A stretch of 64,000 bases of DNA from Ruficoccus amylovorans (GCF_014230085.1 NZ_JACHVB010000035.1:186001-250000), one strand, 5' to 3'; positions 53,524 through 63,107 are shown, counted from the first letter of the stretch. Translations and numbers: made by a program. The notes: generated by a model not told the origin, from the sequence alone.

Positions 53524-54863
53524 GACGGGCGAAGGTCGTTGAGAACCTCGAAAAAGCGGGGAAAGGTTTTGGCGCAGCAGCCGGGATCGTTGATGGTGAT
53601 CCAGGGGCGTCCGTCGCCGTGCAGGTTGCGGCAGCCGAGGATGCCGAAGCTCATGGCCACACGGTGGTCGTGGTAGGTGTCGATGGCGACGGGGGCCGTG
53701 GCGGTGGCGGCTTTCAGCGCGGCCAGGTCGGGGGTGATGGTGAGCGAGTCTTCCGTCTCCGCGACTCGCTGACCGAGCTTGCGCAGCTCGGTCGCCATGG
53801 CGTGCACGCGGTCGGTCTCCTGCTTGCGGGTGTGGGCGATGCCGGTGATGGTGATCGGCTTTTCCAGCAGCGGGGAAATCGCGGCGAGGGTCAGGAAGGT
53901 GTCCGAAATGGCGTTGAAGTCGAAGCTGGCGGGAATGTCCCCGGCGGGGGCGCTTTTGGGGGAAACCACGAGGTCTTCGTCCTCGGTTTGGCTGTCCATG
54001 CCCAGCGCGGCCATGACTTCGGTGAAGCCGATGTCTCCCTGCAGGCAAATGTTACCCATCCGCTGGAGCCGGAGGCTGCCGCCGGTGACCCACGGCAGGG
54101 CCATGAAGTAGCTGGCGGCGGTGGCGTCGGGCTCGATCACATAGGCCGGGCGCGCGCAGTAGTAGCTGTGTTCTCCGGCGAAATGGTAGCGGCCGTGCTC
54201 GACCGATTTGGGCTCGGTGCCGAACTGCGCCATCATGGTCAGGGTCATGTCGATGAAGGGCCGCGAGACGGTTTCCCCCGTGAGTTCGACCGTGGTGGGG
54301 CCACCGGCCAGCGGGGCTACCATGAGCAGGGCTGACAATATCTGGCTGGAGGCCGAGGCGTCCACGCTCAGGGTGCCGCCGAAGAGGCCCCGGGTCTTGA
54401 TTTCAAAGGGGAAAAAGCCAGGCTCGCCGCTGAACTCGGGCACGATGGCACCGTTGTGGGTGAGTACGTCGAGCAGGCCCTTCATGGGGCGCTTGCGCAT
54501 GGCCTCGGAGCCATCGAGCCGGAAGCTGGCGCGGGGCTTGAGCGCGAGCATGGCGGTCAGGAAACGCGCGGCGGTCCCGGCGTTGCCGACATTGATCTCG
54601 ATGTCGCGGCCCAGGATGTAGCCGCCACGGCCCACGATAAAGATGGAGTTGCCCGCCGGGTCGGGAGAGAGGGTGAAGCCCAGCGCCTTGAGGGCCGAAA
54701 TCATGATCTCGGTGTCCTCGCTGAAGAGCGCCCCCTCCAGCGTGAGGGATTCGCGCGAGAGGGCGGCCAGGATGAGCGCCCGGTTGGTGATGCTCTTGGA
54801 GCCGGGGAGGCTGACGGTGCCCGAGGCCGGGCGGGTGAAGGGGGAGATAGTCAATTGCTCCAT
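53520..54863 (-). CDS. aroA: 3-phosphoshikimate 1-carboxyvinyltransferase (EPSP synthase)
   Basis: Predicted 447-residue enzyme of the shikimate pathway joining shikimate 3-phosphate and phosphoenolpyruvate. LPGSKSITNRALILAALS, NVGNAGTAARFLTAML and LDGSEAMRKRPMKGLLDVL are active-site blocks, and the later YHDHRVAMSFGIL is characteristic. The ATG at 54863 is preferred over an upstream TTG that overlaps tyrA. The position between tyrA and cmk supports the call. Confidence 0.96.
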   Translation of the reverse strand: MEQLTISPFTRPASGTVSLPGSKSITNRALILAALSRESLTLEGALFSEDTEIMISALKALGFTLSPDPAGNSIFIVGRGGYILGRDIEINVGNAGTAARFLTAMLALKPRASFRLDGSEAMRKRPMKGLLDVLTHNGAIVPEFSGEPGFFPFEIKTRGLFGGTLSVDASASSQILSALLMVAPLAGGPTTVELTGETVSRPFIDMTLTMMAQFGTEPKSVEHGRYHFAGEHSYYCARPAYVIEPDATAASYFMALPWVTGGSLRLQRMGNICLQGDIGFTEVMAALGMDSQTEDEDLVVSPKSAPAGDIPASFDFNAISDTFLTLAAISPLLEKPITITGIAHTRKQETDRVHAMATELRKLGQRVAETEDSLTITPDLAALKAATATAPVAIDTYHDHRVAMSFGILGCRNLHGDGRPWITINDPGCCAKTFPRFFEVLNDLRPS

Positions 54864-54871
54864 GTCAGTGA

Positions 54872-55723
54872 TCAATCGTTGCGCACCGCGTCGCGGTACT
54901 GTTTGCCCTTGTCGAGCAGGTTGACGATTTCAAAGGGGTCGTTGTTGGCGATGGCGGCCCGCATCCGCTGCCAGTGCTCCTCGAAGCCCTGCATGGCCCG
55001 GAGGATTTCTTCGCGGTTTTCGAGGATAATGGCTTTCCACAGGTCTGGGTCTCCGGCGGCGATGCGGGTCGTATCGCGCAGGCCGCCTCCGGCGTAGTTG
55101 CGCCAGGACGGGTCTTTGGCCGCGAGAGTGTCGCACAGGACCGAGGCGAGGACGTGCGGCAAATGGCTAATGTGGGCCACGATCTCGTCGTGGGCCTCGG
55201 GGCTGGCGGTGGCGACTTCCATGCCCAGTTCGCGCCAGAAGCGGATAATCTGCTCCGTGGCCTGCGGCGGGGTATTCTCCAGCGGGGTGACGAAGCAGGC
55301 CCGCTTTTCAAAGAGGTCTTCCCGGGCGAAGTCCAGGCCGGTCTTTTCCGAACCGGCCATCGGGTGCGAGCCGACAAAGGTCGCCTGCGCCGGGGTGGCG
55401 GCGCTGCCGTGGCGGCAGATCAGGCTCTTGGTGCTGCCCACGTCAGTAACGAGCGCACCGGGCTTGAGGGAGGGGGCGATCTCTTCGATCAGCGGCACGA
55501 TGTTGATGACCGGCACGGCCAGCACGACCAGGTCGGCCTCCGCCACCGCCTCTGCCGCGGTGGGGTAAACGCCGTCGCACCAGCTTTGCTGCTCACACTT
55601 GAGACGGGTCTCGGGCCGGCGGGACCAGGCCAGTGCCTGCCGGCACAGCCCGCGCGCTTTGGCTGCCTGCATGAGCGAGGCGCCCAGAAGGCCCGTGCCG
55701 AGAACTGTGAGTTTACCAAACAT
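54872..55723 (-). CDS. tyrA: prephenate dehydrogenase
   Basis: Predicted 283-residue enzyme for tyrosine synthesis. VLGTGLLGASLMQAAKARG is the NAD-binding loop, and VGSTKSLI, GSHPMAGSEKTGLDFARED and AHISHLPHVLAS hold the catalytic histidines. ATG at 55723 is taken; a GTG lies one codon before. It is the first gene of the operon; its promoter lies within 55724-55862. Confidence 0.94.
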   Translation of the reverse strand: MFGKLTVLGTGLLGASLMQAAKARGLCRQALAWSRRPETRLKCEQQSWCDGVYPTAAEAVAEADLVVLAVPVINIVPLIEEIAPSLKPGALVTDVGSTKSLICRHGSAATPAQATFVGSHPMAGSEKTGLDFAREDLFEKRACFVTPLENTPPQATEQIIRFWRELGMEVATASPEAHDEIVAHISHLPHVLASVLCDTLAAKDPSWRNYAGGGLRDTTRIAAGDPDLWKAIILENREEILRAMQGFEEHWQRMRAAIANNDPFEIVNLLDKGKQYRDAVRND

Positions 55724-55862
55724 CACCCTTATGTTTCATGCACCGGGCATGGAACAGGCGAGCCAAAATGTGTTCTTTTCCTTTGGAAGGCCTCCCGGAG
55801 CGCTTGCCTTTTGACTGGCATTTCCCCGGCGGGCGCCTTTTACTGCGCTTTTTTACCCTGCC

Positions 55863-57656
55863 ATGTCTCGTCACCGCAAAGACCGAAGTTTCTGGTACCG
55901 TCACCGTATCCTTTTCCGTGTGATGGCCATCACCCTGGCCATCGTGGTCGGCCTAGGGGCGGCCTATGCCCTTTCCTTGCTCGGCCCGAAGAATATTGAT
56001 CCCTCCGAGATCAAATACACCCGCGTCAACACCGAGGAGGCCCTCAAGCTGCTTGACGCCAGCAAGACCCTGGAACAGCAGTTTATCGAGATTTCCGCGC
56101 TGCGGGAGCCGACGCAGGAGGATATCGCCGTGCTGGAGCAGTCCATCGCCAGGCAGCAGGAGTACAGCCGGGCGATTGGCGGCTACAACAGCGAGGCCAA
56201 CCAGCGGCTCAAGAGCCTGCAAACGCTTTATCAGGACACGCTGGCCTCCCAGCAGTACCGCGAAAGCCTGGTCGCCGAGCGCCAGGGGGGTAATTACGAG
56301 TCTCAGGAGGATGCCGAGATGGCCCTGCGCAACTACCGCAAGGCGGCTGAAATCCAGCGCAAGATCAATGAGGACTTCCCGTTGAGCAACCGGCGCGACG
56401 TGGGCCGTCTGGCCCAGCTCGACCGCAAGGTGAACGAACTGCGGGCCGAGCCAATCTGGAAAGCCTCCAACGAGGCCGAACGCGCCTCCGAGGCTGCCGC
56501 GAAGAAAGGGGACTGGCCCGAGGCAAAAAAGCAGCTCGCCGAAGCCATCCGCTTGCAAAAGGAGCTGAATCTGGAGTTCCGTGGCCTGCACTACGCCGAC
56601 GTTACCCGCCTGAGCCGTCTGCAGGTGGACCTGGCTTCGCTCGAATCCAGTGACTTGTACGAGGAAATCCGGCGGCTCGACGCGGAGGGGAGCGAAGCGC
56701 TTGAAAAGCAGGACTACAGTGTCGCCGCCGAGAAGCTGAATGCGGCCTCACGGCTCCAGCGGCGCCTCAACGAGGAGCATCCGCAGAGCCGTTTCGCCTC
56801 TAATAAGCGCATGGAGGAACTGAGCGATCTGGCGACCGCCTCCGTCAGCCGTGAAGTCGGAGCGGAAATCCTGGGTGAACTGGCCGAGCTGGAGCAGAAC
56901 CTGCGTGAGCGCAAGGTCTGGCAGGCCGGGGAGATCATTCCGGGCCTGTCGGAGAAGATGGAAGCCTTCCGGCAGACTTATCCGCGCAGCGAGCTTCTGT
57001 CCGACACGGACGTGCTCAAGCTGCGTTTTCTCAAGTTCGTCAAGGACGACATCGCGCTGTTGCAGGACCGCATATACGGCCAACTCGTCCCCGTGCCCGG
57101 CTCCGACGGTTGGCACATGACGAAGTTCGAGGTTACTCAGGCCCTGTACCACAGCGTCATGCTGAACAATCCCAGCCGCCATAACGGGCCGACCCTGCCG
57201 GTCGATTCGGTCAGTTGGAGCGAAGCGTCCGAATTTTGCCAGAAGACGGGCTGGATTCTGGGGCTTCCGGCGCGTCTGCCGATGCGTGAGGAATTTGACG
57301 CCTCCGTCGGCACCCTGCGGTATGTGAACCTGGACGAGATTTCATGGAACGCCGGCAACTCCGGCGACGAAACCCACGAGGTCGGCACAAAGCAACCCAA
57401 TGCCCAGGGCTTCTACGACCTGCTGGGCAATGTCGAGGAGTGGCTGGCCTCGACCGATATTCTCTCCCAGGAAAAGGCCTATGTGGCCGGAGGCACCGCG
57501 GAGGATTCCGTGGACGTGCTGGCCGACGTGCCTGTCAACCTGGACAACCCCCGCCGACGGGACCGCATGGGCGGTTTCCGGCTCGCGGTGAACCTCAACA
57601 CCTCTTCTCAAAATGCCGATGCAGACGCCACCGTCTCAGCCGGAACTCAGCCCTGA
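55863..57656 (+). CDS. membrane-anchored protein with coiled-coil and FGE/SUMF1-like domain
   Basis: Predicted 597-residue protein. A basic N-terminus precedes one membrane helix (VMAITLAIVVGLGAAYALSL). Residues 50-390 are long helical, charged and rich in Glu/Arg/Gln with repeats of about 50 (LQTLYQDTLASQQY, LAEAIRLQKELN, LNAASRLQRRLNEEHP). The last 180 residues are an FGE/SUMF1-type domain (KFEVTQALYHSVM, VDSVSWSEASEFCQKTGW, GFYDLLGNVEEWL, MGGFRLAV). Only one cysteine is present in the whole protein, so the cysteine pair used by formylglycine-generating enzymes is missing. It is likely a binding, not catalytic, version. Ends in frame overlap with the next gene. Confidence 0.85.
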   Translation: MSRHRKDRSFWYRHRILFRVMAITLAIVVGLGAAYALSLLGPKNIDPSEIKYTRVNTEEALKLLDASKTLEQQFIEISALREPTQEDIAVLEQSIARQQEYSRAIGGYNSEANQRLKSLQTLYQDTLASQQYRESLVAERQGGNYESQEDAEMALRNYRKAAEIQRKINEDFPLSNRRDVGRLAQLDRKVNELRAEPIWKASNEAERASEAAAKKGDWPEAKKQLAEAIRLQKELNLEFRGLHYADVTRLSRLQVDLASLESSDLYEEIRRLDAEGSEALEKQDYSVAAEKLNAASRLQRRLNEEHPQSRFASNKRMEELSDLATASVSREVGAEILGELAELEQNLRERKVWQAGEIIPGLSEKMEAFRQTYPRSELLSDTDVLKLRFLKFVKDDIALLQDRIYGQLVPVPGSDGWHMTKFEVTQALYHSVMLNNPSRHNGPTLPVDSVSWSEASEFCQKTGWILGLPARLPMREEFDASVGTLRYVNLDEISWNAGNSGDETHEVGTKQPNAQGFYDLLGNVEEWLASTDILSQEKAYVAGGTAEDSVDVLADVPVNLDNPRRRDRMGGFRLAVNLNTSSQNADADATVSAGTQP

Positions 57657-57765
57657 TGAAAAAAAGCGCGCTGAACGGGCGCAGTGGATCCTCTACGGAG
57701 TCATGATCCTGTTTATTGTCGCCCCGTTTATCGTCTGGCTTCTCATCGAAAAAGAGCCTAAATAA
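57613..57765 (+). CDS. 50-residue membrane protein overlapping the FGE-like gene
   Basis: A frame of 50 codons starts inside the last 44 bases of the preceding gene, in another frame, and ends at TAA 57763-57765. The product has a Pro/Gln-rich beginning (MPMQTPPSQPELSPD), a charged stretch (EKKRAERAQ), then one membrane helix (WILYGVMILFIVAPFIVWLL) and a short charged end (IEKEPK). The form is typical of single-pass membrane miniproteins. An ATG at 57619 is a second possible start. No homologue is recognised. Confidence 0.6.
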   Translation: MPMQTPPSQPELSPDEKKRAERAQWILYGVMILFIVAPFIVWLLIEKEPK

Positions 57766-57868
57766 TTGCTGGTATCTGAACACGGGACGGACGACGGGTT
57801 TACCGGCCTGTCCTGTGGGGTAAAGATACGGGCTTGTTTTCTGCATTTCTCCCTGCGGGTCTCCTGAT

Positions 57869-58870
57869 ATGAAAAAGACGATTTTCATTATACGGGTATT
57901 TTTCTTTATCCTGTGCATTGTCGGGGCCTGGCTGATTCGTTACGCCGCCGGTTATGAAGGGTCGGAAAAGCTCATTCAGTACGTGGGCTTCGGAGCCTTG
58001 CTGGGGGCTTTCACGATCTTGACGGATATTTACCTGAAAGGTTTTTCCCTGCGCGGGCTGACGGCGCTGACCTTCGGCTTGGCTATGGGGGCGCTGATCG
58101 CGATGTTGATCTCGATCTCGCCGTTGTTCGAAAGGGGCGACCCGGAAATCATCCTTCTGGTGCGCATGAGCCTCTATATCGTCAGTATGTACCTGGGCGC
58201 GGTGATCGCCCTGCGCGGGCGGGACGAGTTTAACCTGGTCATCCCTTATGTCCGCTTTGTGCCGCAGAAGGTGGATATGGCCGTCGTGGTGCTCGACACC
58301 AGCGCGTTGATTGACGGGCGTGTGGTTGGCATCTGCAAAAGCGGTTTCCTCATGGCGGAGCTTGTCGTCCCGCGGTTCATCATGGACGAGTTGCAGCGCA
58401 TCGCCGATTCCAAAGACCCGCACCGCCAGTCCAAGGGCCGGAAGGGGCTCCAGGTGCTTAACGAACTGCGCAAGCTCACCCAGATCCCCGTTTCCATCCA
58501 CGAAAGCGAAGTGGGCTCCCGGCAGAACGTTGAGGATAAGCTCATTTTTGTCACCCGTAGCCTCAAGGCGAAGTTGCTGACCACGGATTACAACCTGGCG
58601 CGACTGGCCGAGTTCCAGGGGGTGAGCTGGCTGAACATCAACGAACTGGGCCGTGCCCTGAACACCGAGACCAGCGTGGGGGAAAAATTCGAAATCGAAC
58701 TGGTCAAGGCCGGGAAGGAACGTGACCAGGCGGTCGGCTATCTCAGCGACGGGTCGATGGTGGTCGTCAACGACGCGGTGGAGATGATTGGCCAGAACGT
58801 CCATGTCGAGGTCATCAGTGTGATGCCGTCGGCGGGCGGAAAGCTCATCTTTGCCCGCTTGATTCACTGA
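57869..58870 (+). CDS. PIN-TRAM domain membrane protein (YacL-like)
   Basis: Predicted 333-residue protein with about four N-terminal membrane helices, then a PIN domain (VVLDTSALIDGRVV, PRFIMDELQRIADS, EDKLIFVTRSLKAKLLTTDY) with acidic residues for metal, and a C-terminal TRAM segment (AVGYLSDGSMVVVNDAVEMI). This layout is that of YacL-type proteins, putative membrane-bound nucleases. ATG at 57869 fits the first helix. Confidence 0.92.
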   Translation: MKKTIFIIRVFFFILCIVGAWLIRYAAGYEGSEKLIQYVGFGALLGAFTILTDIYLKGFSLRGLTALTFGLAMGALIAMLISISPLFERGDPEIILLVRMSLYIVSMYLGAVIALRGRDEFNLVIPYVRFVPQKVDMAVVVLDTSALIDGRVVGICKSGFLMAELVVPRFIMDELQRIADSKDPHRQSKGRKGLQVLNELRKLTQIPVSIHESEVGSRQNVEDKLIFVTRSLKAKLLTTDYNLARLAEFQGVSWLNINELGRALNTETSVGEKFEIELVKAGKERDQAVGYLSDGSMVVVNDAVEMIGQNVHVEVISVMPSAGGKLIFARLIH

Positions 58871-58997
58871 AGTGGAGCTACCGCAGGTGAGGGCCTATTA
58901 GTAAAAATCATGCTAATGCGCATGGGGGGGCTTTTGAGCTTGTAATAGGGGGTTATCAATAGCTATTTTCAGGGAAGATGGGGCCTGCCCATTCGTA

Positions 58998-59021
58998 TAT
59001 AATAATTAATCAAAACAGGAG
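58998..59021 (+). promoter_or_regulatory. pilin gene -10 box and ribosome binding site
   Basis: TATAAT at 58998-59003 lies 25 bases before the pilin ATG, and AGGAG at 59017-59021 is at a spacing of 6 bases. The -35 region is not a clear match. Both motifs are stronger than for most genes here, which agrees with high expression of a pilin. Confidence 0.55.
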
Positions 59022-59027
59022 AATAAC

Positions 59028-59372
59028 ATGAAGAAGAACAGCAAGAAGGGTTTCACCCTCGTCGAAATTATGATCGTCGTGGTCATCATCGGCCTGCTCG
59101 CCGCTATGGCCATTCCCGCCTTCAACAAGGTGCGTGAAGAGTCGCGTATGAAGACCATTACGAACAACCTTCGCCAAGTGGCCGGTGCCGGCCAGCGCTA
59201 CATCCTTGAAAACGGTGTCGAAACCGTTGAGTACGGTGATTTGGTCGCGACCTATTTCGCCACGATCAAGACCGTGGCGGGCGAAGACTACACGGCTCTC
59301 GTGGTTCGCGAAAGTGGTGGCGTCCTGACGGTAGAGATGAACAACGGTTCGCTTGTTCCCTTTACGTACTAA
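59028..59372 (+). CDS. type IV pilin-like / type II secretion pseudopilin
   Basis: Predicted 114-residue prepilin. KKGFTLVEIMIVVVIIGLLA is the class III signal: cleavage after glycine, then Phe1 and Glu5 and a long hydrophobic helix. The mature body is small (NLRQVAGAGQRYILENGVET), smaller than most pilins. No prepilin peptidase, ATPase or secretin gene is near. A strong terminator follows, so it is a single-gene unit. Confidence 0.93.
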   Translation: MKKNSKKGFTLVEIMIVVVIIGLLAAMAIPAFNKVREESRMKTITNNLRQVAGAGQRYILENGVETVEYGDLVATYFATIKTVAGEDYTALVVRESGGVLTVEMNNGSLVPFTY

Positions 59373-59394
59373 CCGCTTGACCGCGTAAATTTCG

Positions 59395-59426
59395 GCCGCT
59401 CATAGTCAGATATGAGCGGCTTTTTT
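59395..59426 (+). terminator. rho-independent terminator after the pilin gene
   Basis: GCCGCTCATA and TATGAGCGGC form a perfect 10 bp stem around GTCAGA, followed by TTTTTT. It lies 5 bases before the ATG of the next gene, so it also occupies the leader of that gene. Confidence 0.93.
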
Positions 59427-59430
59427 ATTT

Positions 59431-61230
59431 ATGGAAGAGCGTAAGAAGCTACTGCTGTTCGTTCTGGTTGGGATGGCCGCTTTCCAGTTGGGGTATTTCT
59501 CCTTCGCGGACGCGGCAGTCGTCTCGTGGTTCAGCCATGCCGGGTACTGGGTTATCGCGGTGACATTCGCAGCGTTTCTCTGGCTGGTTTACCGGGGGTA
59601 CCGGACCTGCTGGCCGCAGGTTCGGGCCTACCTGGGCTCACGGGCGGGGCGGCTTGGCGTGCTGGTGGCGGTGCTTGGCACGGTGGTGCTTTTCCGCAGC
59701 GAGCCCTGGGAGTTCAAAACGATCATGGATGAGCACGTCCTCGCAGCCACGGCGATGGGGATGCACGAGACCCGGGAGGTGGACGCGGCCACGCGGATCA
59801 TGTCCATTAATGCGGTCCCGACCCGGTTGCGTGGTTTTGTGGACAAGCGGCCCATTCTTCAGCCGTTTCTGGTGGCCACGGTTCACGACCTGACTGGCTT
59901 CAGGCCCTTGAACGGCGTGTACCTGAATGTGGTGTTGACGCCTTTTATGCTGTTTTTGCTCTACCTTCTGGCCGAGCGAATCGGCGGGGTTGGGGCGGCT
60001 GTCGGGGCGGTTGCACTTTTCTGCTCAACCCCCTTGCTCGGTTATATTTGTGGCGGGGGAGGGCTTCAGCCGCTGAACCTGTTCTTTATCCTTCTGACCT
60101 GCCTGCTGGGGGGGCTCTACCTGAAGGCGCCGGATCACTGGCGTCTGGGGGCATTGGTCCTCAGTGCCATCCTGCTGGCGCAGTGCCGGTATGAGTCGGT
60201 GCTGTTCATCGTGCCGGTGGGGCTGATCATATTCTGGTCCTGGTGGCAGATGCGGCGGCTCCTGGTGCCGTGGACGCTGATCCTGTGCCCGCTGCTGCTG
60301 GTCCCGGCGCTGTGGCAACACCGGGTTTTCCGTCTGGCCGGGCATATGTGGGAGATGGAAAAGGGGATGGAGCCTTTTGGCTTGCAGTACATTTACGATA
60401 ATTTCGGGCGCGCGGTCGGTTTCTTTTTCGATTTCGGGTATCGCACGCCCAACTCTTGGCTGCTGGTGGCACTCGGGGCGGTGGCGCTGCTGCTGTTTGC
60501 GGTGTCGGGATTGCGGCGCTGGCGTGAGTTTCCGGAATTACCGGCGTTGACGCAGGCCGGGGTGTTTTTTGTCCCGGGCTTCCTGCTGCTCTTTATCCTG
60601 TTGCTGGGATACGGCTGGGAGTTCGACAATCCAATCATCCAGCGCTTGAGCCTGCCTTTGCATATTCCGTTGGCGGTGGCCGGAGCGTATCTGGTTTTTG
60701 GTTACTTGAAAGGGCGTACGCTGCACCGCATCGCAACGGTAGTGCTGGTGGTATATTTTCTGGGCTATGTTTTTCCGGCTACTTCGCAACGCCTTTACGG
60801 CAGGGGGTATCAGGCGTCCCATGATTTCCGGCTGGCGGACAAATTCATGCGTCAGCATGAGGGGGAGCGCATGCTCGTGGTAGCGGATAACTCCCTGTTC
60901 TTCTCGCTTTACGGGGTGGATGTTCTCGGGACCGATATGGCCAATGCCCGCAAGAAGGCCATCAAGTTTTTCCTCCAGCAGCCGAATTCCCCGCCGATCT
61001 ACTATTACCGGCGTCTGGTCTATGACCCGATGATAAAGGAGTTCAAGCCCAGTTCGGCCGGTTCGCTGGATGACGATTTTGTCACCGAACAGGTGTGGGA
61101 AGAGCCCTATTCGGAGTTTCGCAAAGTCGCCTTTGTCCGCGTCTTGGATGTGAAAAATGTCGAGCCCGACAACACCGAGTACAAGGACCTGACCGAGTTT
61201 ATCAAGCTGTGGGGGCGCAACCTGCCATGA
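59431..61230 (+). CDS. GT39-like membrane glycosyltransferase (first)
   Basis: Predicted 599-residue integral membrane protein with about 12 helices. The first loop has FKTIMDEHVLAATAMGMHE with an acidic pair, and the layout, with a large C-terminal soluble domain (FRLADKFMRQHEGERMLVV), fits the PMT/ArnT-like GT-C superfamily, which uses lipid-linked sugars. The acceptor is unknown. ATG at 59431 comes right after the pilin terminator and has no clear ribosome binding site. Its stop overlaps the next start (ATGA). Confidence 0.8.
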   Translation: MEERKKLLLFVLVGMAAFQLGYFSFADAAVVSWFSHAGYWVIAVTFAAFLWLVYRGYRTCWPQVRAYLGSRAGRLGVLVAVLGTVVLFRSEPWEFKTIMDEHVLAATAMGMHETREVDAATRIMSINAVPTRLRGFVDKRPILQPFLVATVHDLTGFRPLNGVYLNVVLTPFMLFLLYLLAERIGGVGAAVGAVALFCSTPLLGYICGGGGLQPLNLFFILLTCLLGGLYLKAPDHWRLGALVLSAILLAQCRYESVLFIVPVGLIIFWSWWQMRRLLVPWTLILCPLLLVPALWQHRVFRLAGHMWEMEKGMEPFGLQYIYDNFGRAVGFFFDFGYRTPNSWLLVALGAVALLLFAVSGLRRWREFPELPALTQAGVFFVPGFLLLFILLLGYGWEFDNPIIQRLSLPLHIPLAVAGAYLVFGYLKGRTLHRIATVVLVVYFLGYVFPATSQRLYGRGYQASHDFRLADKFMRQHEGERMLVVADNSLFFSLYGVDVLGTDMANARKKAIKFFLQQPNSPPIYYYRRLVYDPMIKEFKPSSAGSLDDDFVTEQVWEEPYSEFRKVAFVRVLDVKNVEPDNTEYKDLTEFIKLWGRNLP

Positions 61231-62921
61231 CAGTTGGCGATGCCTCAGATGCCGAGGCGACGCATGTCGCTTCGGTCTCCGGGTGCTCTGACCGGACTTA
61301 CGGCTGGGCCTCGGTGCTGTTGTTTTTGCTGGTGGCGTTTTGGGGGCTGTATTCGCTGCCCGACTACGGCATGAGCTGGGACGAGTTTTTCCGCTGGAAA
61401 GGCGGGCAGGAAAAACTTCTCTACTACAAGGTACTCCTGAGTGGCGGCGATGCGCAGGCCGTTCTGCCGAGCAAGGACCTCTATCCCGGCTTGTTCGACC
61501 TGACGCTGGCCGCGGCCAATGAGGTGCTGCCCTTTGGCCTGCTGGCACTGGGCCACGGGTTGAGCCTGGCGCTGGGCGTGGGCGCGGTGGCAGGGGCCTG
61601 GGCGATCGGGCGTTTGCTGGGCGGAGCGCGTCTGGCCTTTTGGTGCGCGTTCTTCCTGCTCATGATTCCGCGCTTTTACGGGCATATGTTTTTCAACCCG
61701 AAGGACATTCCCTTTGCCGCGGGGATGGTCTGGTCGCTGTATTTCCTGCTGCGCTGGGGGCGCTGGCTGCCAACTCCTCGCCTGGGGGCGAGCCTGGCGC
61801 TGGGCGTGGCCATTGGCCTGACACTGGCCCTGCGGATTGGCGGGCTGGTCTTTTTCGGTTATGTGGCCGGCTACGCGGGCTTTGTCCTGTTGCGCGAACT
61901 GCTGGTCGGTCGCGTTGGCTGGCGGGCATGGATCAGGAGTGTGCTGCGCGTGGCAGTTCACGGGCTGCTGGTGGCGGTGGTGGCGTTTATCGTTCTGGTG
62001 CCGTGGTGGCCTGCGATCCACAGTAACCCGCTGGTCAAGCCTTTCCAATCGCTCGGCGCGGTCTCTCAGTATCCGTGGTCGGGATTGGTGCTTTTCCGGG
62101 GCGAGTTTATACCGGCGCCGGACTTGCCCTGGTATTATCCGCTGACATGGCTGGCGATCACGCTCCCCGACTTCCTGATTGCAGTGCTGGCGGCAGGCCT
62201 GGTCCTGGCCGCCGTGAAGTTCCGCCAGCTCGCCGGGGCGCTTTTTACCGGGCGTGGTTTTCCCTGGGTTGTCGTGGCGACGACGGTGGTTTTCCCGTTG
62301 CTGTTCGTCATCGTGCGGGACTCCGTTCTCTACGACGGGATGCGTCATCTGCTCTTTATCCTGCCGCCACTGGCCTGCCTGGGGGCTTTCGCCTGGACGC
62401 GGCTGGTCGATGTGCTGCGCTGCGGCTGGCGGATTGTGGCTGGAGTTGTGCTGGCGGTGCTTATGCTGATGCAGTTACCGGTGGTGTATCGGCTGCACCC
62501 TTACGAGTACGTTTTCTTTAACCAAGTCAGCGGTGGCGTGCAGTCCAAGGCAGGTCGCTACGAGGGCGAGTATTGGGGGACTTCCCTGCGTGAAGCCAGC
62601 CAGTGGCTGATTCAGCACGTACCGGCGGGGAACTGCCGTGTGGCGACATCGGCTCCTCCGCTCATGGCAATCCTCTATCTGCCCGAGCGCTTCCAACTGG
62701 TCAGCCCCCGCGATAACCCAGACTTTTTTATCAGCCTGACGCGCCTGAATTATGACCAGCGCATGCCGGGGGAGACGGTGCAGGTGATCGGGCGCTTGGG
62801 GATTCCCATGGCTGTGATTAAAGACCTGCGGGGCTTTTCGCCGACTGCTCCCGCGCAGGGGGAGATGCCTTCGGGCTCAGAACTCCCGCTCGAGCTTGAG
62901 AGACCTCCCGTTGAGGAGTAA
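61227..62921 (+). CDS. GT39-like membrane glycosyltransferase (second)
   Basis: Predicted 564-residue integral membrane protein with about 11 helices. The first loop has DYGMSWDEFFRWKGG, and later loops include RFYGHMFFNPKDIPFAAGM, the pattern of GT-C enzymes with Asp-Glu in the first external loop. The C-terminal soluble part (ASQWLIQHVPAGNCRVATS) follows. It is translationally coupled to the first GT39-like gene. The two proteins differ in sequence, so they may transfer different sugars. Confidence 0.82.
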   Translation: MTVGDASDAEATHVASVSGCSDRTYGWASVLLFLLVAFWGLYSLPDYGMSWDEFFRWKGGQEKLLYYKVLLSGGDAQAVLPSKDLYPGLFDLTLAAANEVLPFGLLALGHGLSLALGVGAVAGAWAIGRLLGGARLAFWCAFFLLMIPRFYGHMFFNPKDIPFAAGMVWSLYFLLRWGRWLPTPRLGASLALGVAIGLTLALRIGGLVFFGYVAGYAGFVLLRELLVGRVGWRAWIRSVLRVAVHGLLVAVVAFIVLVPWWPAIHSNPLVKPFQSLGAVSQYPWSGLVLFRGEFIPAPDLPWYYPLTWLAITLPDFLIAVLAAGLVLAAVKFRQLAGALFTGRGFPWVVVATTVVFPLLFVIVRDSVLYDGMRHLLFILPPLACLGAFAWTRLVDVLRCGWRIVAGVVLAVLMLMQLPVVYRLHPYEYVFFNQVSGGVQSKAGRYEGEYWGTSLREASQWLIQHVPAGNCRVATSAPPLMAILYLPERFQLVSPRDNPDFFISLTRLNYDQRMPGETVQVIGRLGIPMAVIKDLRGFSPTAPAQGEMPSGSELPLELERPPVEE

Positions 62922-63107
62922 CGGGGCGAATTATCCGGGTGGTTTGGGAGCAATCTATCGGTATCGGTATGCGGGGGTGTGCATTGTCTTGATCCGTCAA
63001 GCGGGGGGATTCATGATCAGGTTTCAATTCATTTCACTTGTGCTGTCCCTTCGCTCCGTGCCGGACGCCTCTCCATCCGCAACACCTGATCTACCTGCTT
63101 TCGTCGC

